From: Micromussa lordhowensis
Taxonomy: Eukaryota; Cnidaria; Anthozoa; Scleractinia; Lobophylliidae
NCBI GenBank assembly: GCA_964020085.1
Contig: OZ026608.1
Span: forward strand, 20,795,812-20,859,811
Reading direction: 5' to 3'
Length of the DNA stretch: 64,000 bases
Positions within the stretch are counted from its first letter, which is position 1. Every line of letters begins with the position of its first letter. Made by a program: the position numbers and the translations under genes. The notes below the pieces were generated by a model. The model did not search any database. It saw only the letters and a program-made list of their open reading frames with translations, and was not told the DNA's origin. Below, in pieces: positions 13,523-27,300 of the stretch.

Positions 13523-16500
13523 ATGAAGGCAGAGCGGATTCTTCGTCAAATGTGCCTATTGGTTGCCTTCTTGATGCTCGGCGCCGAAGGCATCTTAAGA
13601 CTAACAGAAGGCAAGACTTTTCCAAAGGTAAGTGTTTTTTTCCATTTCTGAGAGACTAACGTGTGTCGCAGGGTGCAACTTTTTTATCAAAAAGGCCTCA
13701 AAAGCGAGTTTACTGCAAGAACGCCGCTAGGATTACCAAACGTTGTAACCGTAACGCGGAGAACATACCTTCGCCACTATTTGCACGCAAACACTTACCA
13801 ACGAAGGGAATATATCTTCCTTTGCACTGAAATCTGCCAAGTAGAAAACACTTTCAAGAGGCGCTAACTCAATTAAAATAATGATATAGATTCTGACGGA
13901 CGGACTCAAGAATTACTTGGCATTTACTGGGATAATCGTCGTAGATCTCCTGCATTCGTCACGTGCTTAACTGTGATCGAGACTTGGAGTCCGCGGGCAA
14001 GCCTGACATACCACTTACCGTAGCTTTTCAAGTGTTGCTAAAAGTGCTTTGCCAAACTGACCTTTTACGTTTTTTAATCAATGACAGTCAAGCGATTTCA
14101 ATGTTATCTCCTTTTATTTATTATTAAAACGAATAAGAAAACCTCGATCAGTTTTCGCTTAGTGAACCTCTGGTTGATTCATCTAAACACCTCTTGCAAA
14201 ACAAAAGTTTTTTGGGTGGCAAATGGAAATTTACTTCTCGTTTATTCTGTAATCAATCTATTGAACCCTGTTCTTTTGAGAAGAAATACATTCTCTGAGA
14301 TTTGAACAGCAGATTAGCGATTCCTTCATTTTCTGGGGCAAAAAAGACGCACATTTAGATGGAATGCTGTCTCTGTGACCATTCAATTAAGTTCTCTCGT
14401 TAAATGTGCTCCTTGGATTTCATTTTACTGAAAACAATTTGCACTGTATGACGTAGAATAAGGAAATAAGACAATAAAGTTCCAATGTTTACGAAGGGAC
14501 TTTGCGAAATCCTATTTGGCGTGAAACTACTCGCATTGTTTTCAAATTGCCGAGTACATAAATAGCAGATTTTAATGCAATGGTCGCAATTTTGTCCGGA
14601 ACTCAGCACATTACCACAGATGTCTCTAAAACTGGTATTTTAGTTCGTGGTAGGGAGTTTTTTAGCGACACATGCTCAACAAAACGAACATTTTAGCGTT
14701 TAATGGAAACCATATGTGTGGATCTCGTTTGGGTATTAATACAAATTGCTTTATCAGTACGCAAATCATGATACAGGCGTGACCCAGTGTTTGACTTACG
14801 GTGGAGAGATGCTATTTTCTACTCTATAACAGCAGTGACTGTTGTTTATAATTGAGGCTTTGAACTACTAAAATAACTCGTTCAAGAGAGTAAGGATTGA
14901 AGAATTGTTTATAAATTGAAGAGCCTGCTCATCATTTGTTCCTCCCGCTAACAAAAGATAACAAGATGTTTTACCTTGCCAGTCCATAGGAACAGAACAC
15001 GTATCAAATAGCCTCTGGGCCACGCAGCGGAGAGCTTAATTTTTCATCTCCCCGTTTCACATGTCAAACCATTCTTGTCACTGTAAGCTGAAATAATGGC
15101 TTGCTTGGTATGGGTTTGTGTTAATTTGGTCTTATTGTCTAGATCTTTTGCTCTTATAGGATATCGGCTTCTCTGCCATCGCGGAAACAATTCACGCGTT
15201 TTCTATTGCACATTGCTTGTTCTGTCCATAAGCTATTGCGAATTATGTCAAGTCAAGTTTTCAAGGAAACAAAAGCTTATGACACGATGGTTATGGCATG
15301 TAAATCGATTGACACAGGGGTAGATATTTTATGTGTGGGTCACCCAATCCAATCCTGGATTATTTTTTGTAAGTCCCTTCTTGACATACAGCTGATATCG
15401 CCTCAAACCTCAACACAAGATCTCTGCATCTCATGTGTGTTACACTCGTCCAAGAAAATCTGTGGTGGCTCGGATAACGAGTTAAACACTGAGATTTAAA
15501 CTGGGAATCTAAAACAGGTCGACTGAAATATTATGCTGATATCCACCGAGCTATAAGGAAATATTGCAAGTTATTAGATCAACCACCGAGATCGCTTTCT
15601 TGTTGTTGCTGTCACAACTGATTCGATCAGAAATAATCTTTTGCCAGAGGATATAACCTAAGAATTCAAATTAAGAGGTTGAAATGAAACTGTGGAACGC
15701 TTTGAGGTCACGAGCAAGCTTTGGATAATGCGTTTTGAACGAATCAAAATTGAGGTCAGTCACAATGCTAGCGATTGTTATCAGTTAAAGACCCCACAAC
15801 AACCCGCGTGCGCCATGCACGATGCAAACACTCCATATTACCGTCAATAGCGCTTAATAACATTCATATTTTTCCTCCGGACTCAAATGGAAAATATACT
15901 CTGACAAGAAGACTTTCGCGATCGGGTAGTCTTTCTGCTCGAATAACGGATTTCGCTGATATCGACGAAAGAAAGGTTGTTGCCCTCTGTTTCTGGGCTT
16001 GGAAGAACTTTTTTCAGTGTTCATTTTGGAACTAAAGTGCCCCGGGGTAGAAAGCGATATCGCCACATCTAGGAGGTAAATAAGTTTGAGACCAACTTAA
16101 CATTCCACGGCCCTGCAGGCATGCCAATCCAAAGTTTCAATAGATTCGCTTACGATGAATAGTGATGACAGTCGATTTTAGAAAGATTTTTACACCGTAC
16201 TATTGTAAATTGCTACTCTAAGCTGCCAAGGTCGCCGACAGGTAACTTCTGCCAACCACGACACTAGACGTTTCCGTAGTGTGGGAATGTTTAGTCTGCA
16301 CTTCTTATACAACCTTCTTAAACAATCCAGTGTACTAAAGCTGGAGCCGGAAAAAAGCTGGAAAATTGAACCTTTTTGTATTAGATGATGAGCTTAGTAG
16401 AATGGCAGTTATATCAAAGGAACCCTACCGCTTAAAATGGAAGAATAAACACAAGGATATGAAGTTCCTATAGTCTTCACAGCAGGCTTCAATTCACAGG

Positions 16501-18328
16501 ATTGAGTTTTGAAATATTTGCGGTGAGACATTGCATACTAGACTACGCTTTGTCAGTGAATGTATACTTACAAACGATGACACCATTTCATTGACGAGTT
16601 TAGGGTTTCTGTTCCGTTATTTTTTTTTTGTTAGTCTTTCATGTTTCAATGTTAACTCTCTCTCAGTTTTGTTTTTATTTGTATGCCAAAGAGCACGGGT
16701 GGAGTTTAGAACCCCTCTCGAACGAAATCTCAACCTTACGATCAGTTTGTGAAGAAATAATCGAAATTTCTTTCGTGAACTTTTTTTTCTGCCAGAGCCA
16801 TTCCTTTATTTTCGCCCTCGGCATTTATATGCATGAGGTGGGTCATTTAAACCAAATTATGCACTGTTTTCTTGCTCATTATCGCCATTACGGACATTAC
16901 GGGAGAAACAAGATAGGCGGACCAACTGATTGACTCGGATCAATCATGGCTCAAATTGTTTTTGATTGGCTATTTCTGGGACGGATATCATCGAGACTGA
17001 ACTAATAGAAGAACTTACTATTTCTAAGTCAGAACCCACTTTCGGACAAGTTTTTTTTTCCCCAAAGTTTTCGTCCGTGCAAGACGTGATGTACTGAAGA
17101 ACACGTTTTGCAAACACACACGTGTAATATAATTAAGGATGACATGGCATATTTTCCAAGACGACCGGAAACAAGTCTTGTATGGAGACTTCGGAGTATT
17201 TCCTGCAGTCTTGTGCACAAGACGAATAACAAGCATGTTAAAAATGAAAATAGCTTATTTTAGTTTTTTATTGTACAGACAATAGGGGAGCCTTTCCGTT
17301 TGGACAAAGGAAGTCATTAACACGTAATTCCTGTTCTTATCTCATCGGTACATTGATAATACCATTAGAGGGCCTGTTAACATTTCATTGTGTATTATAA
17401 ACTCAGACACATTTGAGTGAGGGAAACTCCCTTTGATGATCTTCCATGAAACCATCTAAGCCTTGCACACTCTCGTTATATGTTTTGTTGAATCGCTGGA
17501 AGACGCATGGCACACATATGGATTACCCAAACTATCAAGTCTACTACGGAAATCTCACAGTTACTTTGTGGTAGTTGAAGTTAATTTTATCACTGAAGTA
17601 AAAACAAACTAGCTTCTATTATTACCACAAACTGACCTCAATCTCCCTTTGTCTCACATCTGAAGACAACGTCCACTTCTAATGAAAAAGAGGCAACGAA
17701 AAATCTAGGAGTCGCCTGGCATTTTGCATCAATTTAATGGAAAACTCGACTATTTCCAAACACTGGAATACGAGTTCCATCACTCGCTGGAATGCTATCG
17801 TGCACAAGTCAGATAACGCAGCAAGGAGGCGCTAATATCACTTCGTCATAAAACAACACCCCCGCTTTTCCTACCAAACAATTTAAATAGCGGAAAACTA
17901 AAAACGAAATCCAAACAACCCCCCCGACATTTCCACGAGACGAAAAACTTACCTGTTAATTCAAACAAACACAAAAGCACGCTTAGATTTAACCTACAGG
18001 AACGGAAATCGTACTACACAGCGTTTGATCCTAATACTTGTGAGCTGGTCAGAGTTCAGGCAATATTTTTATTCACTTAATCCTTAAACCAAATTTAAAC
18101 GTTGAGAAATAAAGAGCACAATCTAAAAGGTTTGCACCACACCTCAACATATACTATTGAACAACTTGTTTACTCTGTGGTCACCCTACGAACTGTAGTC
18201 TACAGACTACGTTAGATCAATCATGTACATCAAACAAATAATTCCACATGGGAATGCTGTTCAATACTGAGCCTTCATTTGAATGGTCACACGAGAGTTT
18301 ATTCATCAGGCCCCAGTTGTTCAAAGGC

Positions 18329-18363
<35 letters not shown>

Positions 18364-21300
18364 GTGGATAGCGTGGTTTGTTTTGTTAACACTTATCCGC
18401 TGGATAGTGATTTATCCGGTGGATAACGTTATCCAGCCTTTGAAACAACTGGGCCCAGATCTTAACCACAGCAAAATAAACAGAAGGACATGAAAGTACT
18501 GTTCAATAGCTTTCATTTGAATGGTCACACACTAGGCTTTCATCAACAGACTTAAAAGTTAGAACCACCTTGTACAGCATAATAAACAGTACTACATGAA
18601 AGTACTGCTCAATAGCTTTCATTTGAATGGTCACACACTAGGGTTTTCGTCCACAGACTTAAAAGTTAGAACCACCTAGTACAGCATACAAACAGTTCGA
18701 CCTAAAACTACTATTGGTCGAGAGCTTTCAACGTAGATATTCATGGCCTTAAAATTTAGTTAGAAAAAGGCTTCTTGCACGGCATAAATAGTGTCGCATG
18801 AAAAACTGCTGAATATTAATTATTTTGCTTGAAATAATCTTATCAAATAGCCGTAATAGAAGTCTCGCATTCCACAAGCAATTTACACATGAGCTATGAT
18901 CTGAAGTATTCGTTTCATATATCCTTTTTATGTTTCATTTGTAAGACCGTGAGATAAACCCTAAGAAAATCGAAGCACGTCAACATAAACAATTTACCCT
19001 CGAAAATTCAACCAGTTATGAACACCATCTATGCAATGCCATAGAAAATAGAGCCAATCAGAATACAGGAAAGCCGTTATATACCCTGTAGACGGTCTTA
19101 CACCTAACATTCCACCGTGCGCTGCTTTGCGTGTACTGGCCACTGTATTTCCATGGCACGGTATAAGATAGTTATACAACATTTTCTCGTGTTATACCAT
19201 AGAATAACTCATATGCATGAAACTTGAACTGGCGACTAATAGGGTTTTTTTTTCCATATTTTGCAGGCTGATCAACCTAAAGCAGGTAAGTCATGCATTT
19301 TTCAATTTATCAAACGTAGCAGAGAGTTAAAACAAGTCAATTTTGTGAGTCGTAAAATTGTATGGAATTTGGCTTTTTCACTCACACGAGGTATTCAATT
19401 CTCCGTTCCTTTTTCCACTGGACGTCTTTGCTCCCATAGACATTCGCCATCTTCAAATTGAACTTTACCAAGACGAGTAAAGTAGACGTTATGATACTTC
19501 GTTTGATCATGTTTTCAAACGAAGTATTGACTTTGTGCTAAATCACACTCCATTGCAACCCGTGCCAAAACCAATTCAACCACAAAATTACGTTCTTAAC
19601 AGACTGCCAAGGGCCTAAGCTACATTCGTGATATTTTTCTCCCTTCTTCATCTGGGTGAGAAATCTGCAATTCAAGGAAGGTCTAATACATAGCAGACAA
19701 ATTGTTGCCGTAGGGACAAGATAAAAAAATACGCATTCATTCCAATGTGTTCATGGTTTACTGGATACAGAGGTCACCATTAAAGATCTCTTGACGCACA
19801 CAACAGTGGATCAGTGATTGTATGCTCTTGTACGTATAGGTGAATATCAGGGCATACCTGTCGACGTTTTTCAGCCCTTAATTAAGAGCTTGCCTTGAGA
19901 GCTGGCAAAAATAGGGCATTTGTTTTTGAGCAAACAACACGGTTCGACCTTAGGTCAAGACATTGGTCAGGAAGAACTTTATCATGCTTTTCATGGTAAA
20001 ATATATGTCATTTAAACTCACGTGATTTGATTGTATTGTAAGGTCTTTACAGGAATAACTTTGAGTTTTTCTTCTCACAGGAACTGCTCCATCAGTTTTC
20101 ATTAGTCCTAAATACAGAACTGTCAGAGAAGGCAAAGGACTGTCGCTGTTCTGTACAGTAACAGGCAAATATAAGCCTCGCATCAGATGGAAGAAGAATG
20201 GAAACCCAATCGTGCTCGATAACAGAATAAGGGTTAGGGGCAACGACACAGGGTCCAAACTGCGCATAAAGAACTCAACAATCAAAGACTCTGGAATGTA
20301 TCACTGCGTGGCAAGGTTTAAGAACCATCAACGGTCCAGCACTTCGGCAACAGTGGACGTAATAGGTGGGGTTGGTTTTTACACAATTTTTCACGTACTT
20401 GTCACAAAGTTCGTCACGCAGAGAATGTATAGATTGCAACCAGTGTAAAGCGCGGGAAAACGCACGTACGCCAAGTTACGTGCGCGTCTCCTAATTGGCT
20501 GAAAACATAGGCTATTTGCTCTGATTGGTTAGATTTCATTTCAAACACACGACTGATCATTTTTGCTCTGAATATATTTGAAGAAGACCTACAACTGTGA
20601 ATTTGGAATCAAATTCTAATGTTAATTAATCCACTAAATGAACTTTTTGTTTGTCCGTGATTTCGTTGCTCGAGCACCCTTAAGCTTTATTGTTTCTTAT
20701 ACTTTCTTTTGCCTGCCTCTCAATTACTTTGCCTTTTTACAGTTGGGATATGTGAATCGTACACTGGAAGCGTTTGCTCAAGTTACATCTCAAAAAATAC
20801 TAGAGTGTTAATTTCACCTCAAACAACACAACAACAGTCTGAGGACAACATCGTTCTCGCCACATCAGCTTTAACAGACTACATCAACCCAACGTGCAGG
20901 AAATCGCTTTTAAAAGCTCTCTGCTACAACCTTTTCCCACCATGTCAGAGCAGTAGACAAGTTCAACCGATGCAATTGTGCAAAGATGAATGCGAGGTGC
21001 TTCAAGTCAGGACATGCTCGAAAGAAGTCCCATTGTTGAGAGAGCGACTTGGGTCATCCTTAGTAGAAGAGATTATTCCAAACTGTGCCAGACTGACCAG
21101 GGATTGCTTAAGTGAGTAGATTTTATTGAACATTTTTTATTAGTAAATTCTCATCGCCGACTATTGCATTTCTAGCTTTTTGGTTGGCTAAAAAACTCCG
21201 ACTATGAGCCAATAGTCGGAGTTTTACGTCATATGGAAAATAGTGCGCCAAGTTTTTTTTTTCCGCACGAAGTTTTCAACTTCAGCCCTCTATAATGGCC

Positions 21301-24300
21301 GAAATAAAAATCGGTGGCAAAACCCGGTTTGAGAATTTACTAAAACAATTATTCCATTCGCCCTTGTTGGATATGAAGTCATTATAACCAACTCGCGCTA
21401 CGCGCTCGCTGGTTATTTTATCACTTCATATCCAACTCGGGCTCATGGAATAATTGTTATATATTGATAGTGATGAAATCTATCCAATATTTTTTCATGT
21501 ATTTTTGATTGATTGAAATAAGTCACGTGGCGCAATTAGCGCTGAAAAATTTCTTCAGATATCGCCATATCCCCTCCTCTTCAAAAATTCCTTTCAACGC
21601 CAAACCGGCAGCTATCTCATGTGCATGGAACAACGGACTTTTTACGATTTTTGCTTAGTTATTCGATGGTTTTTGAAACTATTGAATAAAAGTGCGTTGA
21701 AAGATTGATAGGGCTTTGAAAGCTTTCTGGATTGCTTTGGTGTTTGACAGCAAAGCCTAAAAATGAAGAGGCCTTCTCCGATCTATGAAAATGTTAATTT
21801 AAGCCGGAGGAAAAGGATTATTGATTGATTTATTGATTGATAACTGCAACATCTTTCCTTTGGACTGACACTGGACGGAAAACGATCCTTGGAAATGGAA
21901 TTTTCTGCAGTTTGTAGTTAACCTTTACGGAACATCTTGCCGTTGAAGCGCGTGCTGAAAGCCTTACCTTTGTAACTCGAGCACAAAACTGGCAAGAGCT
22001 GTTGACACAATGATGACGCGAGCAAAGAGAATTCACGTTTTGATAATCGAACTAAAAGAGTGATTTTATTTTCTTTTTCTCGAAGTGTTGCCCTAAACGT
22101 GGTCTCTAAGCATGAGAAGCTTATGTGCTAGTAAGGATGGCTGCGACAGACATAAACACAGGCTTCTGCTTAAGGCTTATGCAGTAATACTTATGTCGCT
22201 GTTATGTCCAGTGACGACATGGTTGGCATAAGCATAACGTGATCACCGATTGGCTTAAATCTTTCGCTTATGCTTATGCTTTTGTTTATGCCAACATGTC
22301 CCCATTGTCTCCCACAGGGACATAGACCTAAGAAGAACGCAAGGTTTTCATATTCTTTTGCTTAAGTCCGGCCCTCCCCACTAGCGCATAAGCTTCTTTC
22401 ATACTTATGCATCGCAAGTGAGGACTGGGCTGAAAGAAACAGAAAAAACATTTCCTTTGTGTTTCTATCGAGCTTTAGTAGGAATCTACCAGCGTCCTTT
22501 CACGAATGCCGTTCGCTACTCGCTATCTATTCTGTTGTAGGTAGCGAGCAGACTAGGCGTTTTAGGAGAGTCGACTGTGAAGAGGATTTAGATAAAGGTT
22601 TGAACAAAGTAAAAAGCTTTTCAAGCGGAAAAGATTAATCCAACGCAATATCGTTTCGTGGGTGGGCTTTAATTATAATCTCATTCACAGCCAGAAACTT
22701 TCATTTATACCAAAAACAGCTTACATTGTTTATATTAAACTTTTTTGTTACTACCTTTTATTTTCTTTAAAAAGTAGATGTCTGCCGATTACATTTAACG
22801 CGCAAAAGTACGTAGCTCTGCAAATGGATGTTTTGTTTGCAAACAACAATTTATTATCGAAGGCGCCAAGTACTACAAACTGCTTTTTAGGTTTTAGACT
22901 GTACTGTATGTACATCTTACACCATTGGAAAGTTTGAAATCCTATTTTACTTTTTAGCGTGGCAATTTCTCTCAACTGATTCAAGGTAATGCCTTGCTTA
23001 AAGAAACAATCTCCCCGAGAGGAAGAAGGGGTGCGGGTGGGCGAAACTATGTGTGGGCCAGCCATCTTTCCGGGAGCGCTAGAAGGGCGTGAAAGCTTTC
23101 ACGAGCGTAGCCTCTTTCGCTTTTGAGAAGAAATCGAAACATATGCGTGGGCTTGTGCAACTATGGAATTCAATGGGGTTTGTCGCTTGACATTTTCATC
23201 CTTGTTTTATCTTCAAGGGAATGAAACTGTTCCAGGAAGGGACTCGTGTCAGAAGGATACTGCAGGTTAGTAAACAAGCTCCAATCACTGGATTTTGATC
23301 AATTTATTATACCTTTGCGCTTAGATTTTCTCTTCTACCTGTTCGCTGTGAATACTGAGTGGGATATTAAGCTGAAACGCGTCAAGAAGAATTTCAAATC
23401 TGCGAGTAATCCTTATCCGGTGTTTTCCGCATAAACAAAGTAATAAAGAATTTTAGTTTTTGACCCTTTCCAAAGATTTCCGATCACGTTTTCCCGAGGA
23501 ATTCCCAAACTTTCCCATGATTGCAGGGAAAGATGATTATACGCGATTACTAACCTGTAGACTTCTCTTTTTCACGATCATAGATTTTCTAAAACCTTCA
23601 AAGGAGTGTTGCGTTATTAAAGGATATACATTTTATTAATCGTTGAAAATAGTGTGTTTCTTAAATTTCACCATAGATGTTTCCCAAACGGTTATGAAGC
23701 CTCTGAGAAGAAACTATCCAATATGCAGTGAGCGATTAAACAGGAAGTTTAAAATCTACAACAGGGAGGTCTTCCAGCTCGTAAAGAACATCAAGTCGGA
23801 ATTACAGAATGGCGGGATGTCGTTAACCTCACAGTCTAGTGAACTTTCTACGTACTGTTTCTCAGCCTCAGTCCCTCTGAGTAAACTGGTGCGAGAATGG
23901 AACACGTATTACAGCACCCCGCTCCTTCCCAACTTCCAGCGGCCATACGACCTGACAGTTCCGGGATTGAAAATCTCGACGCTGAATTCAAGTGTGAATT
24001 CTATATGGATTCCGCTCGGTTCTTCGGCTAAATACAACGTACACGAGAAAATTTCTCTTCGCAACGTGACATTTTACTACCGGTTTCAATCTGGACACGG
24101 CTCGTTCATCGCAGAGGGTGAATACAACCTTTGTGAAACAGCTTTTAGGTTAACCGTGGAAACACTAAACGACGGGACCATCAAGCTCAGCGGCTTTTCA
24201 AAAACACCCCTTGATGTAAGCAACATCGAATTTGCCTTCGTGTCAGCAAGACCGCCGAACAGGTTAGTTAAAGCCATCAAATATACAAATTTATTTGTTC

Positions 24301-27300
24301 TTCGAATGATGAAACCAACTATGGAGGCTTACATAAGCAAACAACAATTGATGGTGAAATTCTCTGGGAAGTCATACTTCGGGCCCAGTGCCCTCCCTGC
24401 TACGCTTGAGTTTTTTGGCGGGAAGTTTCGTCGAACTGATGTGCTTTTGGTGGGAATTACAAGCACTCACCTGACTATAAACCAAGCACTGGAAATGTTG
24501 TACCCGGAATACCCCGTTCCTTTTTTGGACATTATCAAGCATTCTCCCAATGGATCCAGTGTAAGTAATAATGTAAGTGTAAAAGTGTATTTAAATAAAT
24601 AAAGTTTGTGTAAGTGCATGTCGAGCTCATTAGAACGGTTTTCAACCCTCGTAAAACTAAAACCGAAATAATCACTCTAGCCAATCACAAAGGACACAAG
24701 AAGTCGAATGAACCAATCAAAGCTGAAGTAAATACATACAGCTGAGGCAAAGCGGTTTTGGTTCTACTTCTGATCGGATGGAAAGTGGCGCGAGTTTTTT
24801 AAGCCAATCCTATAGCGTAGCACTGCAAAACCTATTACTTTTCGACACCCAAGTGAAAACCACTCTAGTTTTATGACAATAGTAATAGATGATTAGCTAG
24901 CGATGGCTACTGCAGCTCATAGCAAACAGTGCACATTATGCTAATATCTCCTGTCATTTCCAAGAATAATTTTATAGCTTTTTTAATCTGTTAGGTTGGA
25001 ATAATATTATCTGCGCATGCTCTGGACCTCAGCAGGACACCGTATCGCAGATTTCAACAGCAACCACTGTCTGCGGCGTTTCAAGACACAGTTCCATTGG
25101 GTGTAAGCCTGGTAACTAGAGCATCAGTTCCTGTGGAAACACACAACAGCAGTCAAGTGTGTCAGCTTTTCCAGGTAAGCTGAAGATTTATCATTTTTCT
25201 TGCTGTTCAAATTAATGGGATTTCCTCATCAAGTTGTCAGGTAAAGTTGCCAAGCATTAAAGATTGTGCTAGCACAGATAGACTGAGCTCTAGAAACTGG
25301 ACAAACAGGTAAACACTAGCATTAGTCACTGGCATCGACAAGCCATATGGTTTTAGTAAGCTTCGTTGCTCAGTTACAACAGGTGCCATATGCACTTGCA
25401 CTGATGTGTGGTTCGTATAGCTTGCCCAGGATCCTTCTATGTCAAGGTGTGAAACAACTGACAGCAATCAACCTGTGTCTGTAAACTAGCAGTTTATGTA
25501 ATTTATTGAACATATGAGAGCGAATTTGGACGCAAAATATCGTTGACCGTTTTCTAAAGCATCACATGCTAAGGTGCCGTAGAAAAATAGCTGGCTCTCT
25601 TGACTCCAAATGGGAAGCCGAGGTTCGAGCTATGACCGAGGTCTGTTGGATTCGTTTTAGACAAATCAGTTTCAACCAAAGTAAGGGTAATATATAGATT
25701 TAGCCAAGCCATCTTGCGCCATCTTGCGCGACTCCGTCGTCGTTGCTGCCGTCGTCTTCGTCGTGCGTACGCGCCCATGAGTAATACTACTAGCCACGAT
25801 AACCATGACAAAATCAATTCATGGGTTTCCTTTTCTTTCCTATGTGGGTATGGGGCTCCGCTCGCGCGCCTTCGGCGCTCAGAAGCTTCGCTAAAATGGG
25901 TGCTTGCTAGACCATAGAACATCGTAATAACCCAGGACACATGAGTATACGATCCATATATGGAAGAACGCTCTTTCGTCCTCAGCAGCCTAACGCTGGC
26001 CTTGTAAACCTCAAGGCGTGAAGACAGAGGTTTCCATTTTACCTCAGTTTTTCTCACTTTTCTTTGCATCCCTTTTCCTGTTTAGAGTATTTTTGGCCGT
26101 GGCAGCGATTATACATTGAAAACCTCAACCAACCGGGAACACACCACACTCGACTGGCATTTCCATCGTCTCTCTAATTCAGCAGTCACATCATTTGACA
26201 GGTTGCAGATGAAAATGGAGGTACAGTTATCTTCTCTTGATTAACAGTATTAGAGAAGCTAGATCTTTAACAGAGGTAGATACAGATGTACTCAGAGGAG
26301 TAAAGAAAGGGGGGGGGGGGGTGGGAGGGCAGTGAAGACGCCACCTTTTCTTGCTTAAAAAGGAACCTCAGAGTGAAGCGAGGCCTTTTCTTCTTCTAAT
26401 AATAGTTTAGAGATAGATCCAGAGCTAATTAAAACGTTTGATCTATTATTTATAGCTTTGTAGATGTTGCCAAACACAAAATACTTAATTACGTGAATGA
26501 AACATCAGTATATGAAACATTATCACAGTTATTTAGGCAACCTTCAAATTGGGTAAAAGTAACGGGATTCGATCGCATCACCTCTGCGATACCGTTGAAC
26601 TGCTCTCATTACCTTCTGTCATCAATTTTTTGAGTTCGCCGCGATGCAAAACTTGGTTTATTTCGCTTTCGATCAAAGCCATTTAAATTTTTACCTTGCA
26701 GATCAATGACACCAGTCGACCATATCTAGATTTTGCTGCCGACGGCACCTTCTATAAGAGCGGACAGCAATCCAAGGGCGTACCGTTCAGCGGTCAGCTG
26801 ACATACAAAGGGAGCTTGTCGAGCTCGTCACATCTGCAGGGAGATTTTAGAACTCAGTCTGTCTGGAGAAACGCTTTCGGGATTGAGTACTTAGCTATGA
26901 ACAATCTGCGATTAGGGTAAGAACGAAAATAAAAAGAAAGATTTAGAGTTGTTCAATTCGAAAGTTTGAAACATGACAACACTCACAAAAAAATAAAAAT
27001 AGTATATAAATCTAGATGAAAATTTAAACTAGGGAAGACTAAATCTCTCGTTGCATACAGTGAAAATAAAAAGTAAATAACGCTTTTCCGTTCCCAAATA
27101 ATTTATGATCTCTGTTTTGTTTTCTATTAGATTATCCCTGCCAACTGACCAATCACAAAAAAGCAGTATAAGAGGAGAAGCCGACCTCAAGTTGGGTTCT
27201 GGCTGCAACACAACTCCTAATGGGGAAAACGACTCCATAAAGGTTTGTACAAAGCTAACAATAAAAAACGAAAAATTTCCCCCCAAGGCAACGAAAATCT

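Larger units (their letters stand above)
13628..19266 (+). other. Large first intron of the Ig/frizzled gene
   Basis: 5.6 kb between the signal-peptide exon and a 19-base microexon. It contains a roughly 110-base tandem array with a nested palindromic element (18225-18800) and no other gene I can support. Its size and position are typical of an intron carrying regulatory sites, but none is identifiable. Confidence 0.7.

Noticed and set aside
18994..19182. Minus-strand ORF with HGNTVASTRKAAHGG
   Set aside because: It lies in what looks like an interspersed repeat inside intron 1, with no splice partner.
25569..26069. 166-codon minus-strand ORF
   Set aside because: It includes an Arg/Ala-rich low-complexity stretch from CGT/GCC-type repeats, overlaps an exon of the Ig/frizzled gene on the other strand, and matches nothing.
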